Positions 12,663-21,819 are shown, counted from the stretch's first letter. The stretch: 64,000 nt of DNA from Veillonella nakazawae (GCF_013393365.1 NZ_AP022321.1:1360001-1424000), one strand, 5' to 3'. Made by a program: numbers and translations. Notes: a model not told the origin generated them from the letters alone.

Positions 12663-13235
12663 CTATTTATTCCACCATGCTTCGCCCCGTAATCGATCCA
12701 AGATGATTGAAACGGCACTACGCACAGATAAATGATTGTATTCACCATGGCCATATATAGGTTCTAAAATATAGTCAAAGCTTTCCATCGTTTCTTTTGT
12801 CATACCATAACCGGTACCAAATAATACTAACACAGGGCGCCCCTCATTTTCAAGATGTTCACGCATCCGTGCATAGGAAATTGTATTATCATAGGTACGC
12901 GCATCTGTTGTCGCCACAATAGGTTTCATACCTTCTAGGTCTTCAATCATTCGCACTGCTACTGCAATAGAGTTAACCAACTCCACGCCGGTGAAAGCAT
13001 CCTTGCGATCTGGATTGTAAGTAGAACCAAATCCAGATTTCCAATGTTCCATGATGGTGCGCACCAACTCACGCTGAGCAGGTATATTGTGAATCACAAA
13101 ATATTTAGATACATCATAGGTAATAGATGCTCGTGCAATATCGTGAATATCATAATTTGTAATGGCCGTCGTAATGACCTCTTTATGCTTGTTCATAATT
13201 GGATAATGAACAAGCCCAATATATAAATTAGCCAA
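12663..13235 (-). CDS. SAM-dependent RNA methyltransferase, TM1570-like (SPOUT fold)
   Basis: The 190-residue protein begins ANLYIGLVHYPIMNKHKEVI and continues with ITNYDIHDIARASITYDVSKYFVI, matching the small stand-alone family represented by Thermotoga TM1570. That family is related to the TrmD-type knotted methyltransferases. The C-terminal LVLFGTGYGMTKE and YNHLSVRSAVSIILDRL segments fit the SAM-binding knot. The target nucleotide is unknown to me. It may form a two-gene unit with yebC. In other genomes this family is often near trmD; here trmD is 4 kb away on the same strand. Confidence 0.75.
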   Translation of the reverse strand: MANLYIGLVHYPIMNKHKEVITTAITNYDIHDIARASITYDVSKYFVIHNIPAQRELVRTIMEHWKSGFGSTYNPDRKDAFTGVELVNSIAVAVRMIEDLEGMKPIVATTDARTYDNTISYARMREHLENEGRPVLVLFGTGYGMTKETMESFDYILEPIYGHGEYNHLSVRSAVSIILDRLRGEAWWNK

Positions 13236-13342
13236 CGCCTTAAATCTCCAACAATAATAACGATATCAATCTGATCCAGTAAATGTTAAATAAAACTATC
13301 CAAATTGAGATACTAAAACAAAACATAAAATTAAAATACTAA

Positions 13343-14644
13343 TTAATCTACTAAAAGCGGTACAAAATATGCTTCAGTGCCGGCAATTTCTTCAGGAGAA
13401 AAACGACAACCGACTGCAGAGGCTTGATCGCCAAGCATAAAACAAGATAATGTCAAACAGCCTTCTTTCATACCACTATCTACGGTATGAATAAAGTGTT
13501 TCTGCTTAATGAATTCCTGATACATAACCTTTTTGCTGTCCCGACAAACTATATCATCATAGTTATCTACAAATTTCTCCATGTATAATTCAGCTTGATT
13601 TCCACGTTTTTGAACAACCTGAATATTTCGCCCTTCACGTCCCCAAATTTCCTTTTGAATATAAAGTCCATCATCAAGGTTCAGGAAATCACTTTCAAAA
13701 TAGGACGGCGTCAAATAGCGCTCGATAATATCTCGCTCAGGGGCCGTAAAAAATTGGTTTGTTAAGTATAGAGCATACACTAAGGACATAAACGATTTAT
13801 TCTGTAAAATAATCGCCTCTGGTGGATTAAATAGATTAAAGCGGTATTCATTATACAAATCTAAAAACATTTCACCTAGTGGTTCACCATCTGCTGTAGT
13901 TTCATCAATCAATAGTTCCATAGGATGTAAACGATACAGATTGGCTGCATGACTACCATCAGATAACAGAATACCATCATCATCAATGACCATATCGTAA
14001 AAGGATAAAAATCGTACATCTGCATCTGGACATGCTGATTTCATGGCACGTAAGAGAAACTGTGTAGTACCATAGTCCTCTAAATAATCATGAAAGCACC
14101 CAAAAACAAAAGGCTCCGTTTCATTATCAATCATCACATTCTGATGTTTATTAGTCACACTATATTTTTTACGAGACGTTCCTTCATATACGCGTTTCAA
14201 AAAACGTTTAAGTTCATTATTAGCGTCTGCATTAGGATCTATTTTATCGAAATATCGTGCAGCTACACCATTAGCATAATAGCTTTCAATTAAAAAGCAC
14301 GGTGTATCCGCATTAATCTCTACCATGCGCAATTGCCCTCTATCATCAAGGACAAAGTCAAATCGAGATAACCATGTAGGTAAGCCCAATGGATTCCCAC
14401 GATGTAAATAGGGAATCAAATTTTCTGGCATATCCATATTGAGTGCAAACTCATCAGGTGCCTGTTGAAATACCTTAGCTGCTTTACAAAATATTTGAAA
14501 TAACATGCGTGACGCATGTCGAATTTCATCATAAAATTCGGCTGGAAAGGATTGTGCAGTAAGAGCAGGATACCGATCATCATAGCCCTCATAATCTACA
14601 AAGGGCAAAATATTTGTATCAAGTTCATCTATATACGATTCCAT
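13343..14644 (-). CDS. Glutathionylspermidine synthase-like ATP-grasp ligase (YgiC/YjfC type)
   Basis: About 433 residues resemble the synthetase half of glutathionylspermidine synthase without the amidase half, as in E. coli YgiC and YjfC. Visible hallmarks are LSRFDFVLDDRGQLRMVEINADTP (preATP-grasp region), EAIILQNKSFMSLVYAL, and a C-terminal IQKEIWGREGRNIQVV plus YQEFIKQ that fit ATP/Mg binding. Such enzymes join a carboxylate to an amine; the substrates here are unknown. The ATG at 14644 is preferred over the one at 14659 because GGAGGG lies just before it. It directly follows the small Gly/Ser-tailed membrane protein and ends the DUF4178-DUF350 island. Confidence 0.85.
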   Translation of the reverse strand: MESYIDELDTNILPFVDYEGYDDRYPALTAQSFPAEFYDEIRHASRMLFQIFCKAAKVFQQAPDEFALNMDMPENLIPYLHRGNPLGLPTWLSRFDFVLDDRGQLRMVEINADTPCFLIESYYANGVAARYFDKIDPNADANNELKRFLKRVYEGTSRKKYSVTNKHQNVMIDNETEPFVFGCFHDYLEDYGTTQFLLRAMKSACPDADVRFLSFYDMVIDDDGILLSDGSHAANLYRLHPMELLIDETTADGEPLGEMFLDLYNEYRFNLFNPPEAIILQNKSFMSLVYALYLTNQFFTAPERDIIERYLTPSYFESDFLNLDDGLYIQKEIWGREGRNIQVVQKRGNQAELYMEKFVDNYDDIVCRDSKKVMYQEFIKQKHFIHTVDSGMKEGCLTLSCFMLGDQASAVGCRFSPEEIAGTEAYFVPLLVD

Positions 14645-14658
14645 AGTATCGCCCTCCA

Positions 14659-15219
14659 TTATGAACTGCTAGAACGTACACCTGCACTACCAAAGCCAGA
14701 TTTTTGACCTATAGAAGATGCTTTTTGACTTCTACGCTTCTCATAGTCTAGATAAGTACGTCGCCCCAAAGAAGTACGCACATTTGAACCTGATGCTGTA
14801 TATACATTAGGCTCCTCATAGGGTTTTAATGGAGCTGCCACACGATAGGTCATGGTCCGTCCATCCATACGGGCTGTAGGTGGATTAAATCCATGGAAAA
14901 TATAGTAGCCAGCCGCAATACTAGGTAAAAGTCCAGCTAAACCGGCATCCCATACTAAATTTCCAGTATTATCACGGTGAAATGTAACAGACCGATTGTC
15001 ATCATATAAAGCCGTTTCCTTACCATCTCCATGATTTAATAAAGAATAGCGATTACCTTGATTATCCTTCAATCGTACTTCCCCTTCATTTGCTTCGGGA
15101 TAGATTTTATCACATACAGCATAAGCGATGTCATTCCAGTATGAAGACACACCAACGATACCCGCCACAGCGGCAAAGGCACCCGTTATGTATATAGTTT
15201 TCTTACTTGGCTTATACAT
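14659..15219 (-). CDS. Small membrane protein with Gly/Ser-rich C-terminal tail (possible YgiB/DUF1190 analogue)
   Basis: The 186-residue protein has an N-terminal membrane helix (about residues 7-24), a polar middle, a hydrophobic segment LLPSIAAGYYIFHG (about 97-110) and a basic tail ending KSGFGSAGVRSSSS. I do not recognise the family with certainty. Its position next to a YgiC-type ligase and its Gly/Ser-rich end resemble E. coli YgiB (DUF1190), which pairs with YgiC. The tail is a candidate substrate for the ligase, but that is inference. Twelve bp separate it from the DUF350 gene. Confidence 0.6.
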   Translation of the reverse strand: MYKPSKKTIYITGAFAAVAGIVGVSSYWNDIAYAVCDKIYPEANEGEVRLKDNQGNRYSLLNHGDGKETALYDDNRSVTFHRDNTGNLVWDAGLAGLLPSIAAGYYIFHGFNPPTARMDGRTMTYRVAAPLKPYEEPNVYTASGSNVRTSLGRRTYLDYEKRRSQKASSIGQKSGFGSAGVRSSSS

Positions 15220-15230
15220 AGGACACTCCC

Positions 15231-15662
15231 TTAGTGCACAGCACCACTAACAACGAGAGCAAGACCTACAAAGATGCCAAAGACGAGGATACCCGCTGCC
15301 GTATTACCACGCATAATCTCTTCAGATAAATTATATTTTCGATGCCATAAATTAATAAACATATAGCCTGTTACAAATAATACAATTCCTAAAATAGCAT
15401 ATACGATACTGGCCACAACACCGTGCAATAAAGATGTATCAGCTGTAGCCACTACAGGAGACATGATGACAGCGCGCAAGATTTCACCAATGCCGATAAA
15501 TGAACCTGCTGAGAGCCATGCGACAGCACAGTTACCACGCTTAATTTCTTCACTAAATTTTCCAGGCACGAAGAAATCAATAACAGTATTAGCTGTTAAC
15601 ATTAGAAAAATTCCAAAACAAGCATAAAAAATCGTCAATAATATATCTGGTATATAAATCAT
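15231..15662 (-). CDS. DUF350 (YjfL-type) membrane protein
   Basis: The 143-residue protein is almost entirely hydrophobic, with four predicted helices arranged as two similar halves. The repeated element is visible as FSEEIKRGNCAVAWLSAGSFIGIG in the first half and LSEEIMRGNTAAGILVFGIFVGL in the second, which is characteristic of DUF350. Biochemical function is unknown. Family members recur beside YjfC-type ATP-grasp ligases, as here, suggesting a membrane partner or platform for the ligase. Confidence 0.85.
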   Translation of the reverse strand: MIYIPDILLTIFYACFGIFLMLTANTVIDFFVPGKFSEEIKRGNCAVAWLSAGSFIGIGEILRAVIMSPVVATADTSLLHGVVASIVYAILGIVLFVTGYMFINLWHRKYNLSEEIMRGNTAAGILVFGIFVGLALVVSGAVH

Positions 15663-15672
15663 AATAAGCCTC

Positions 15673-16743
15673 CTAATAATATAATTTTGTATTGGATGTG
15701 TTATTAGAGTTGCTGGTAGGATACAACCGTTCGCGTCCCGTATTATCCCCTAGTCGAACCATAGTCGCATAGTTATCGAGTATATGAGAGCTGATTAATG
15801 TACGATCAATAATTTTCCAATCCTCTTGTGTCAATTTTGATTGTTCACATACCTTAACCTTAGTTTGTCCATCCGTATTGGTAATGATATACACCAAGTC
15901 CCCAGAATAAAATACAATAACTTCATGTCCCTCTTCTAAGTTGTCCCGCTCATTTTTAATATCACCATTCACAGAATCAATCAAATCTAATGCGGTGCTA
16001 ACAGGGTCCAACGAAGACGTGTATACATAATCGCCATCCGAATCTGTTTTTGTATAATATGCAGATGTGTCATGCATATGTTCTTTTGCCGTATAAGGCA
16101 CTCCAAACATAGCGCGTATACTATGCCAAGACAAATCATTGTCCGACCAAAACAGAAATAGTAAAAATAATACACCGATCCCTATAGAAGTAGCAACTCC
16201 TTCAAAGCGTTTTTTCAGCCGTTGATTCCGTTTCTTTTTACTAATAGCATTAGCTTCTGCATCATTACAGAGACGAATATTCCTCAAAGGAACACGTGCC
16301 CCTTCGGCGAACATCTTCTCCCCTTTAAACCAGTTTTCTTCAAAGAATACACTAGCACCGCCTTCACAAGGCAATTGGTATTCCTTGTAGCCAGCCCGGT
16401 CACCTACGGACGCACCACTATCACCATCTACAGCTACAACCTTCTCTAAACCGATTTGATGTAACGTAAAACCCTTCGGCGCTCGTTTGCGATAAGATGT
16501 TCTAGATACAGTGCACCATTCATTATCATTGTATTCAATGGTAACCCATATTTTATCGGACCCCTCAACATCCTCGAGACCATATTCGTGCCAATAATCT
16601 CCAGGTGATTTTTGCATTGACGGCTTAGCTTTATAGGCCTGTTCCTGATCTGCTTTTGGAATAATCTCATTATATTTAATTTTTTCAGTTATTACATAAC
16701 GACTGCCCTGTACCTCAAGGACATCACAACAATTAAACTCCAT
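15673..16743 (-). CDS. DUF4178-domain membrane protein
   Basis: About 356 residues from the preferred ATG at 16743, which has GCGAGG upstream; the reading frame is open back to 16773. The N-terminal half (CCDVLEVQGSRYVITEKIKYNE, then WVTIEYNDNEWCTVSRTS and EYQLPCEGGASVFFEENW) looks like a DUF4178 beta-rich domain. A basic KKKRNQRLKKRFE stretch precedes one membrane helix (about 187-205). The C-terminal 150 residues (DLIDSVNGDIKNERDNLEEGHE...) form a soluble domain I do not recognise. It leads the island: DUF350 follows by 10 bp. DUF4178 proteins often occur with DUF350 and polyamine-type genes. Confidence 0.65.
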   Translation of the reverse strand: MEFNCCDVLEVQGSRYVITEKIKYNEIIPKADQEQAYKAKPSMQKSPGDYWHEYGLEDVEGSDKIWVTIEYNDNEWCTVSRTSYRKRAPKGFTLHQIGLEKVVAVDGDSGASVGDRAGYKEYQLPCEGGASVFFEENWFKGEKMFAEGARVPLRNIRLCNDAEANAISKKKRNQRLKKRFEGVATSIGIGVLFLLFLFWSDNDLSWHSIRAMFGVPYTAKEHMHDTSAYYTKTDSDGDYVYTSSLDPVSTALDLIDSVNGDIKNERDNLEEGHEVIVFYSGDLVYIITNTDGQTKVKVCEQSKLTQEDWKIIDRTLISSHILDNYATMVRLGDNTGRERLYPTSNSNNTSNTKLYY

Positions 16744-16817
16744 ACATAACCTCGCTCGAATAGGTAAAATCATATGGATCTCGGCCTATTCCCTCTCCAA
16801 AACGGGATTTAATGAAA

Positions 16818-17471
16818 TTAAGCTTTAAAATAGCCTATCCGCTCATGAATCGTTTCATTTTCAATAATGGAAATGCCATACTGCTGCCCTATTGTAGCTT
16901 TTACAAGGACATTTGCTAGGTCAACCGTCTTTACGGGTTCTTGGCTCATTAATATATGAGCTTTGTTGATAACACCAAATATAGCACAGCTAATGCGTTC
17001 CACCAACTTAGGTTCTTCTCGAATCAATGTAGCTGGACGAGCAATAACAATCGCTTCAAAAGGCAACTCTAAAATAACCTCTTCTAATTGTCCTTTCATG
17101 GACATATAGAAGAATGGAGATTTTGGATTTGCCCCCAAAGAGGATACTAAACCATATTTTTTCACACCATTTTGAGCTGCAATGCGAGCCATTTCGTATT
17201 GGTAAGTATAATCGACTGTCCATTGTGCTTCTTTAGAGCCTGCTTGTTTGCGGTTTGTGCCCATAGCAGAGAATAAAATATCCCCTGTTACTAAGTGTGC
17301 CCATTCACGAGGTTCATAAAAATTGACGATATGAACGATTACCTTTGGAGATGTATACGTAACTTGACGACGTACAAATACATGAATTTCTTGAATTTCA
17401 TGATTGTCAATCAATGAATCTACAATATGGCGACCAACTGCACCAGTAGCACCTAATACTAAAGCTTTCAT
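16818..17471 (-). CDS. NAD(P)-binding Rossmann-fold protein (atypical SDR)
   Basis: The 217 residues start [19 protein letters not shown], a glycine-rich dinucleotide-binding loop (GATGAVG), and contain [28 protein letters not shown], where Tyr and Lys are spaced like the SDR YxxxK motif. It resembles the TIP30/YraR group of atypical short-chain dehydrogenases. Substrate is unknown. Its ATG overlaps the trmD stop by 4 bp, so it is translated with trmD, though no functional tie is evident. Confidence 0.75.
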   Translation of the reverse strand: MKALVLGATGAVGRHIVDSLIDNHEIQEIHVFVRRQVTYTSPKVIVHIVNFYEPREWAHLVTGDILFSAMGTNRKQAGSKEAQWTVDYTYQYEMARIAAQNGVKKYGLVSSLGANPKSPFFYMSMKGQLEEVILELPFEAIVIARPATLIREEPKLVERISCAIFGVINKAHILMSQEPVKTVDLANVLVKATIGQQYGISIIENETIHERIGYFKA

Positions 17472-18298
17472 ACTTCACCTATATCTCTTTCAGACTCTTT
17501 AGCAATAATTTCTTTTAACAGTTTAATTTCCTCTTTTGTTAATGGTCGTTCCAATAAATCGGGCCGCAATAATCGTGTCCGTTTTAAAGCTTCCTTTTGT
17601 CGCCACGTAGCAATATTTTTATGATGACCGCTACGCAATACATCAGGAACAACCCATCCTCTGAATTCTGGTGGCTTTGTATATTGAGGGCATTCTAACA
17701 AAGGTTCATAAAAAGAATCCTCCTGTGCACCACTAGCAGCCCCCAGTACGCCAGGAATCATACGAGCTACTGCATCTGCTACAACCATAGCTGGCAACTC
17801 ACCACCAGTTAACACATAGTCGCCAATTGAAATCGTTTCATCTACTAAATGTTCCTCTACACGATAGTCTACACCTTCATAATGACCACAAATAAGGACT
17901 ATTTGATCGTACGTAGCTAATTCACGAGCCTTTTCTTGTGTAAAAGGTTGACCTGTAGGTCCCATAAAAATAACACGACGTCGTATACTTTCACTAGGAT
18001 TACCAATAAGGCTCATTTCATCACACATCTCATCTGTAGAATAGGCGCTATTAGTTTCGCTATCATATTGAGCAATAACAGATTCTACCGCTTCAAAGAT
18101 GGGAGGTGCCATCATAAGCATACCCGCACCGCCACCATAGGGCGTATCATCTACTTGACCATGTTTATTATGACTAAAGTCGCGAGGGTTAGTTACACCC
18201 ACAGACAATCGTTCTGCTTCGATAGCCCGTTTTATGATGGAATGACTAAAAAAAGCATCAAAAAACTCAGGAAATAAAGATACGATATCGATACGCAT
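17468..18298 (-). CDS. trmD: tRNA (guanine-N1-)-methyltransferase
   Basis: TrmD methylates G37 of tRNAs, preventing frameshifts. The 276 residues begin [16 protein letters not shown] and hold the knot motifs [33 protein letters not shown] and the [13 protein letters not shown] loop. About 25 extra residues (roughly 80-107, rich in Ser/Asp/Glu/Met) are inserted compared with the 245-255 residue enzymes. A hairpin terminator separates it from rimM upstream, unlike the tight rimM-trmD coupling in many bacteria. Confidence 0.95.
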   Translation of the reverse strand: MRIDIVSLFPEFFDAFFSHSIIKRAIEAERLSVGVTNPRDFSHNKHGQVDDTPYGGGAGMLMMAPPIFEAVESVIAQYDSETNSAYSTDEMCDEMSLIGNPSESIRRRVIFMGPTGQPFTQEKARELATYDQIVLICGHYEGVDYRVEEHLVDETISIGDYVLTGGELPAMVVADAVARMIPGVLGAASGAQEDSFYEPLLECPQYTKPPEFRGWVVPDVLRSGHHKNIATWRQKEALKRTRLLRPDLLERPLTKEEIKLLKEIIAKESERDIGEV

Positions 18299-18397
18299 AG
18301 ACCGTCCTCTGTACTTATTAACTCACATAAACTCATTAGCATTATCTATATATAGCTATATTATATAACTTTTACCATAATATACCTATATGTAGAT

Positions 18398-18436
18398 AAA
18401 ATAAAACCGCCTAAAGGATTATATCCATTCAGGCGG
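18398..18436 (-). terminator. Terminator overlapping the rimM stop codon
   Basis: On the minus strand, CCGCCTgaatGGAT (18436-18423) pairs with ATCCtttAGGCGG (18419-18407), followed by TTTTATTTT. The 5' arm is the last coding codons of rimM and the stop codon sits in the loop region. A ribosome at the stop would cover the stem. Confidence 0.75.
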
Positions 18437-18916
18437 ATCTACGATCATTAATTTATTTTCCACATCGATGTCTTTAACGACCTCTTCAATGGCTGCAAAT
18501 AATTGATCTGGTTCCCCATCTTTGGAAACCACATAAACATCATTAGCACCAGGTTGCAATACATCAGTCACTGTGCCAAGCACATTCCCCTTTGTATCTT
18601 GTACTTCGAGACCAATGATATCAAAGATGTAGTAGCGACCTTCTGGTAATTCTACCAAATCTTCACGACGTACTTGAATCTCTTTCTTAGCGAATAATTC
18701 AGCCGCGTTGCGATCAGGGATTTCCTTAAAGGATGCTAATACGAATTGTTTATGAAATCGTGCGGATGCAACGTGGTATTCTTTACCATCGATGTAACAG
18801 GCATCCATATGCATGAACCGTTCTGGAAAATCGGTTCTAGGCATAATACGAAGATCACCCCGCACGCCGTGCGGGGCGATGATAACACCTATTGTGATGA
18901 AATCGTTATGCTTCAT
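18419..18916 (-). CDS. rimM: Ribosome maturation factor RimM
   Basis: RimM helps assemble the 30S head and binds uS19. The 165 residues show the N-terminal IGVIIAPHGVRGDLRI motif and a C-terminal PRC-barrel (YYIFDIIGLEVQDTKGNVLGTVTDVLQPGANDVYVV). Its start overlaps the ylqD stop by 1 bp. Confidence 0.95.
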   Translation of the reverse strand: MKHNDFITIGVIIAPHGVRGDLRIMPRTDFPERFMHMDACYIDGKEYHVASARFHKQFVLASFKEIPDRNAAELFAKKEIQVRREDLVELPEGRYYIFDIIGLEVQDTKGNVLGTVTDVLQPGANDVYVVSKDGEPDQLFAAIEEVVKDIDVENKLMIVDPPEWI

Positions 18917-19323
18917 TATTGACGAAACGCAACGATTTTACCGTCTTCTAATAGGATTTCAGCGCCCATCATGGCATCCAAATCATCCCCGATTTTAACG
19001 GTAACTGTTTGCTCTAATGTGCCTTGAGGAATTTCAGTTCCCAAAGACAATTCTTGAGCATCTTTCAATTTAGCTGTTACTTCTTCTTTGAAAGCCAAGC
19101 GTTTATTTTTCTCTTCGTCGATTTGTTGACGAATCGCAGTAAGACTTGTTGCATCAACTTTAGCCGCATCAGCCAAAATACGTTGAGCTTGGAACTCAAT
19201 TGCTTCCAAATCTTTATTCACCATATCAAGGCGAGTTTCAAGATCGGATACAATCTTCGCTTTCAAGTCTTCTGTTACTTTTGCTTTTACTGCTACAGGG
19301 ACACGTAATGTCATTTCTTCCAT
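18916..19323 (-). CDS. ylqD: YlqD family protein
   Basis: The 135-residue soluble protein has a central helical, probably coiled-coil part (about residues 20-90, rich in Lys/Glu/Ala/Leu) and a short beta-rich C-terminus (TVTVKIGDDLDAMMGAEILLEDGKIVAFR). The position between the KH-domain gene and rimM matches B. subtilis ylqC-ylqD-rimM-trmD. Function is not established. Confidence 0.8.
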   Translation of the reverse strand: MEEMTLRVPVAVKAKVTEDLKAKIVSDLETRLDMVNKDLEAIEFQAQRILADAAKVDATSLTAIRQQIDEEKNKRLAFKEEVTAKLKDAQELSLGTEIPQGTLEQTVTVKIGDDLDAMMGAEILLEDGKIVAFRQ

Positions 19324-19337
19324 TGGAATACTCCCTT

Positions 19338-19568
19338 TTAGACAATATCAACAGATATCTTTTTGTTCTCTTTAATAGCCGCCGCTTTCACCACAGCGCG
19401 AATCGCTTTCGCAATTCGTCCTTGCTTTCCGATGACTTTGCCCATATCCTCTGGGGCTACGTGAAGTTCGTAAACCTCCATATTCCCCTTTTGGACCATG
19501 GTAACAGATACGGCATCAGGCTGCTTCACTAATGATTTCGCAATTAATGAAATTAATTCTATCATCAC
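19338..19568 (-). CDS. khpA: KH-domain RNA-binding protein KhpA (YlqC)
   Basis: A 76-residue single type-II KH domain with the RNA-binding loop GKQG in EDMGKVIGKQGRIAKAIRAVV. In Gram-positive relatives KhpA partners with KhpB/Jag to bind RNAs that affect division. It lies 18 bp after rpsP in the conserved ribosomal block. Confidence 0.92.
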   Translation of the reverse strand: MMIELISLIAKSLVKQPDAVSVTMVQKGNMEVYELHVAPEDMGKVIGKQGRIAKAIRAVVKAAAIKENKKISVDIV

Positions 19569-19586
19569 AGTATGCCTCTCTATTAA

Positions 19587-19850
19587 TTACTTTTTAGCGT
19601 CAGCAAATTTTTGCATAACGCCTTGTTTTTTGAACAAGGAGCGAACAGTGTCAGTAGGCTGAGCACCTTTAGCTAACCAAGCCAAAGCTTTTTCTTCGTC
19701 TACATTAACGATAGCTGGTTGTTTAGTAGCATCATATTGACCAATAGTGTCAACAGGACGCCCTTCACGTGGAGCACGTGCGTCAGCAACAACGATACGG
19801 TAGAAAGGAGCTTTTTTAGCACCTAAACGAGTCAAACGAATTTTTAACAT
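19587..19850 (-). CDS. rpsP: 30S ribosomal protein bS16
   Basis: The 87 residues begin [23 protein letters not shown], the standard bS16 start, and continue with [16 protein letters not shown]. It assembles into the 30S body. It follows ffh by about 60 bp and heads the khpA-ylqD-rimM run. Confidence 0.97.
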   Translation of the reverse strand: MLKIRLTRLGAKKAPFYRIVVADARAPREGRPVDTIGQYDATKQPAIVNVDEEKALAWLAKGAQPTDTVRSLFKKQGVMQKFADAKK

Positions 19851-19909
19851 GTGAAATTCACCTCCTTATACTGATGTGGGTGGACAGGTTCAGCGCCCCT
19901 GCCCATGTA

Positions 19910-21262
19910 TTACATAAACGGTAATTTAGGCATTCCTGGGAAGCCACCCTTACCGCCACGTAAACCTTGCATGCGCTTCATCATCTTCCGCGCTTCTTCA
20001 AATTGTTTCAACAAGCGATTAACGTCTTGTACTTGCGTACCAGACCCCATTGCAATACGCTTGCGGCGAGAACCATTAAGAATACTTGGGTTTTCTCGCT
20101 CTGCTGCCGTCATGGATGTAATGATGGCCTCAATACGGCGCACCTCTTTACTATTCAAATCAAGGTCTTTTAATTGATCCTTAATTTGACCCATACCTGG
20201 CAACATACCAATAATATTTTGTAATGGCCCTAACTTTCTCACCTGATTCATCTGTTTCAAGAAGTCATCCAAGGTGAAATTGTTTTTCGCCATTTTCTTA
20301 GCCATTTCACGAGCTTCTTCTTCGTCGATAGCGCCTTGAACATTTTCAATCAATGTTTTGAAATCGCCCAAGTCGAGAATACGAGAAGCCATACGATCTG
20401 GATAGAATACATCAAAACCATCCATTTTCTCGCTCACACCAGTGAACTTGATTGGCAAACCTGTTACAGCTTTGATGGATAACGCAGCACCACCGCGCGC
20501 ATCACCATCGAGTTTAGTAAGGATAACACCATCAACGCCTAATTTTTCATTAAATGTTTGTGCTGTTGTTACTGCATCTTGACCGATCATGGAGTCTACA
20601 ACGAGTAGAATTTCATGAGGTCGAACAGCTGCTTTGATGTTGGACAACTCGTCCATGAGAACTTCGTCTATCGCCAAGCGACCAGCTGTATCGATGATAA
20701 CAACATCTTTCAACATATGCGTGCTTTGCTCTACGGCACGACGCGCAATGTCTACTGGATTAGCACCAGGTGTTTCATCAGCAAATACGGGAATATCGAT
20801 TTGCTTACCTACAACTTGCAATTGAGTAATCGCAGCGGGACGATATACGTCGGCAGCTACGAGCATTGGATGCTTACCTTGTTTGCGAAGGTATACTGCC
20901 AATTTACCAGCTGTTGTAGTCTTACCAGCACCTTGCAAACCAACAAGCATGATAATCGTTGGAGGCTTGCTAGAAATCATGATACGGCTTTGTGTACCGC
21001 CTAAGAGAGCTGTTAATTCGTCATTTACGATCTTAATAACCGTTTGTGCTGGATTCAAAGAACCGAATACCTCTTCACCGAGGGCCTTTTCCTTAATGGA
21101 CTTCACAAAGTCCTTCGCAACCATAAAGTTAACGTCCGCTTCTAATAGTGCTGTACGTACTTGACGCAACGCAAGATTGACATCATCTTCAGTAATTTTG
21201 CCCTTCCCTTTCAAGGATTGAAAGGCTTCTTGCAGTTTTTCTGACAAGCTATCAAATGCCAT
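19910..21262 (-). CDS. ffh: Signal recognition particle protein Ffh
   Basis: Ffh binds 4.5S/SRP RNA and signal sequences and delivers ribosomes to FtsY at the membrane. The 450 residues contain the N domain, the G domain (GLQGAGKTTTAGKLA at about 108-122, DTAGRL, TKLDGDARGG) and a methionine-rich M domain with GSGTQVQDVNRLLKQFEEARKM followed by a Gly/Met-rich tail. The start overlaps the ylxM stop by 11 bp. No SRP RNA gene was seen in the window. Confidence 0.97.
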   Translation of the reverse strand: MAFDSLSEKLQEAFQSLKGKGKITEDDVNLALRQVRTALLEADVNFMVAKDFVKSIKEKALGEEVFGSLNPAQTVIKIVNDELTALLGGTQSRIMISSKPPTIIMLVGLQGAGKTTTAGKLAVYLRKQGKHPMLVAADVYRPAAITQLQVVGKQIDIPVFADETPGANPVDIARRAVEQSTHMLKDVVIIDTAGRLAIDEVLMDELSNIKAAVRPHEILLVVDSMIGQDAVTTAQTFNEKLGVDGVILTKLDGDARGGAALSIKAVTGLPIKFTGVSEKMDGFDVFYPDRMASRILDLGDFKTLIENVQGAIDEEEAREMAKKMAKNNFTLDDFLKQMNQVRKLGPLQNIIGMLPGMGQIKDQLKDLDLNSKEVRRIEAIITSMTAAERENPSILNGSRRKRIAMGSGTQVQDVNRLLKQFEEARKMMKRMQGLRGGKGGFPGMPKLPFM

Positions 21263-21587
21263 AATATCCCTCCATTTGCGCCAATACTTTTTGTACCTTG
21301 GTTTCAGCTAACACCTCTTCAGGCAAGGTTTCTTTCAACTGTGAAAGCAAACCTTCACGCTGTTCATATTGTTCTACCAAGTGCAACTTTGATTCGTAAT
21401 CATTTAAAATGTGTCGAGCACGCTGCAAGTTATCGTGTACAGCCTGCCGTGATACGCCTAGTTCCTCAGCGATTTCTCCAAGGGACATGTCGTCTTCGTG
21501 GTGAAGTTGTAAGGACATGCGTTGCTTGTCCGTCAATAATGGCCCATAGAAATCCAAGAGCAAACTTATAAGCACTCGTTCTTCCAT
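21252..21587 (-). CDS. ylxM: YlxM family helix-turn-helix protein
   Basis: The 111 residues carry a sigma-factor region-4-like helix-turn-helix (LTDKQRMSLQLHHEDDMSLGEIAEELGVSRQAVHDNLQRA). YlxM is encoded directly before ffh in Firmicutes and is thought to act with the SRP. Here it overlaps ffh by 11 bp. Confidence 0.9.
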   Translation of the reverse strand: MEERVLISLLLDFYGPLLTDKQRMSLQLHHEDDMSLGEIAEELGVSRQAVHDNLQRARHILNDYESKLHLVEQYEQREGLLSQLKETLPEEVLAETKVQKVLAQMEGYYGI

Positions 21588-21627
21588 TTCGCCACCTCCA
21601 TCACTGTCAAGTCATATTACTTTACAT

Positions 21628-21656
21628 ATGGTACAGTATAAAAAAAGATGTGTCAA
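21628..21656 (-). promoter_or_regulatory. Probable promoter of ylxM-ffh
   Basis: On the minus strand TTGACA (21656-21651) and TACCAT (21633-21628) are 17 bp apart, about 40 bp before the ylxM start. The -35 is perfect and the -10 is weaker. Confidence 0.5.
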
Positions 21657-21819
21657 GTAGAAATACTTAACACACAATTATAGTCTTGTACTCAACTACT
21701 TTTATGTTCTAAGATAATTACTTTAATGATAATAAATTTTATTTTTTACTTTTATATCTATAATAAAGTGCTATAATATAGATATCTAATATTTTCAATA
21801 TAAAGACAGGAGGTATTTT

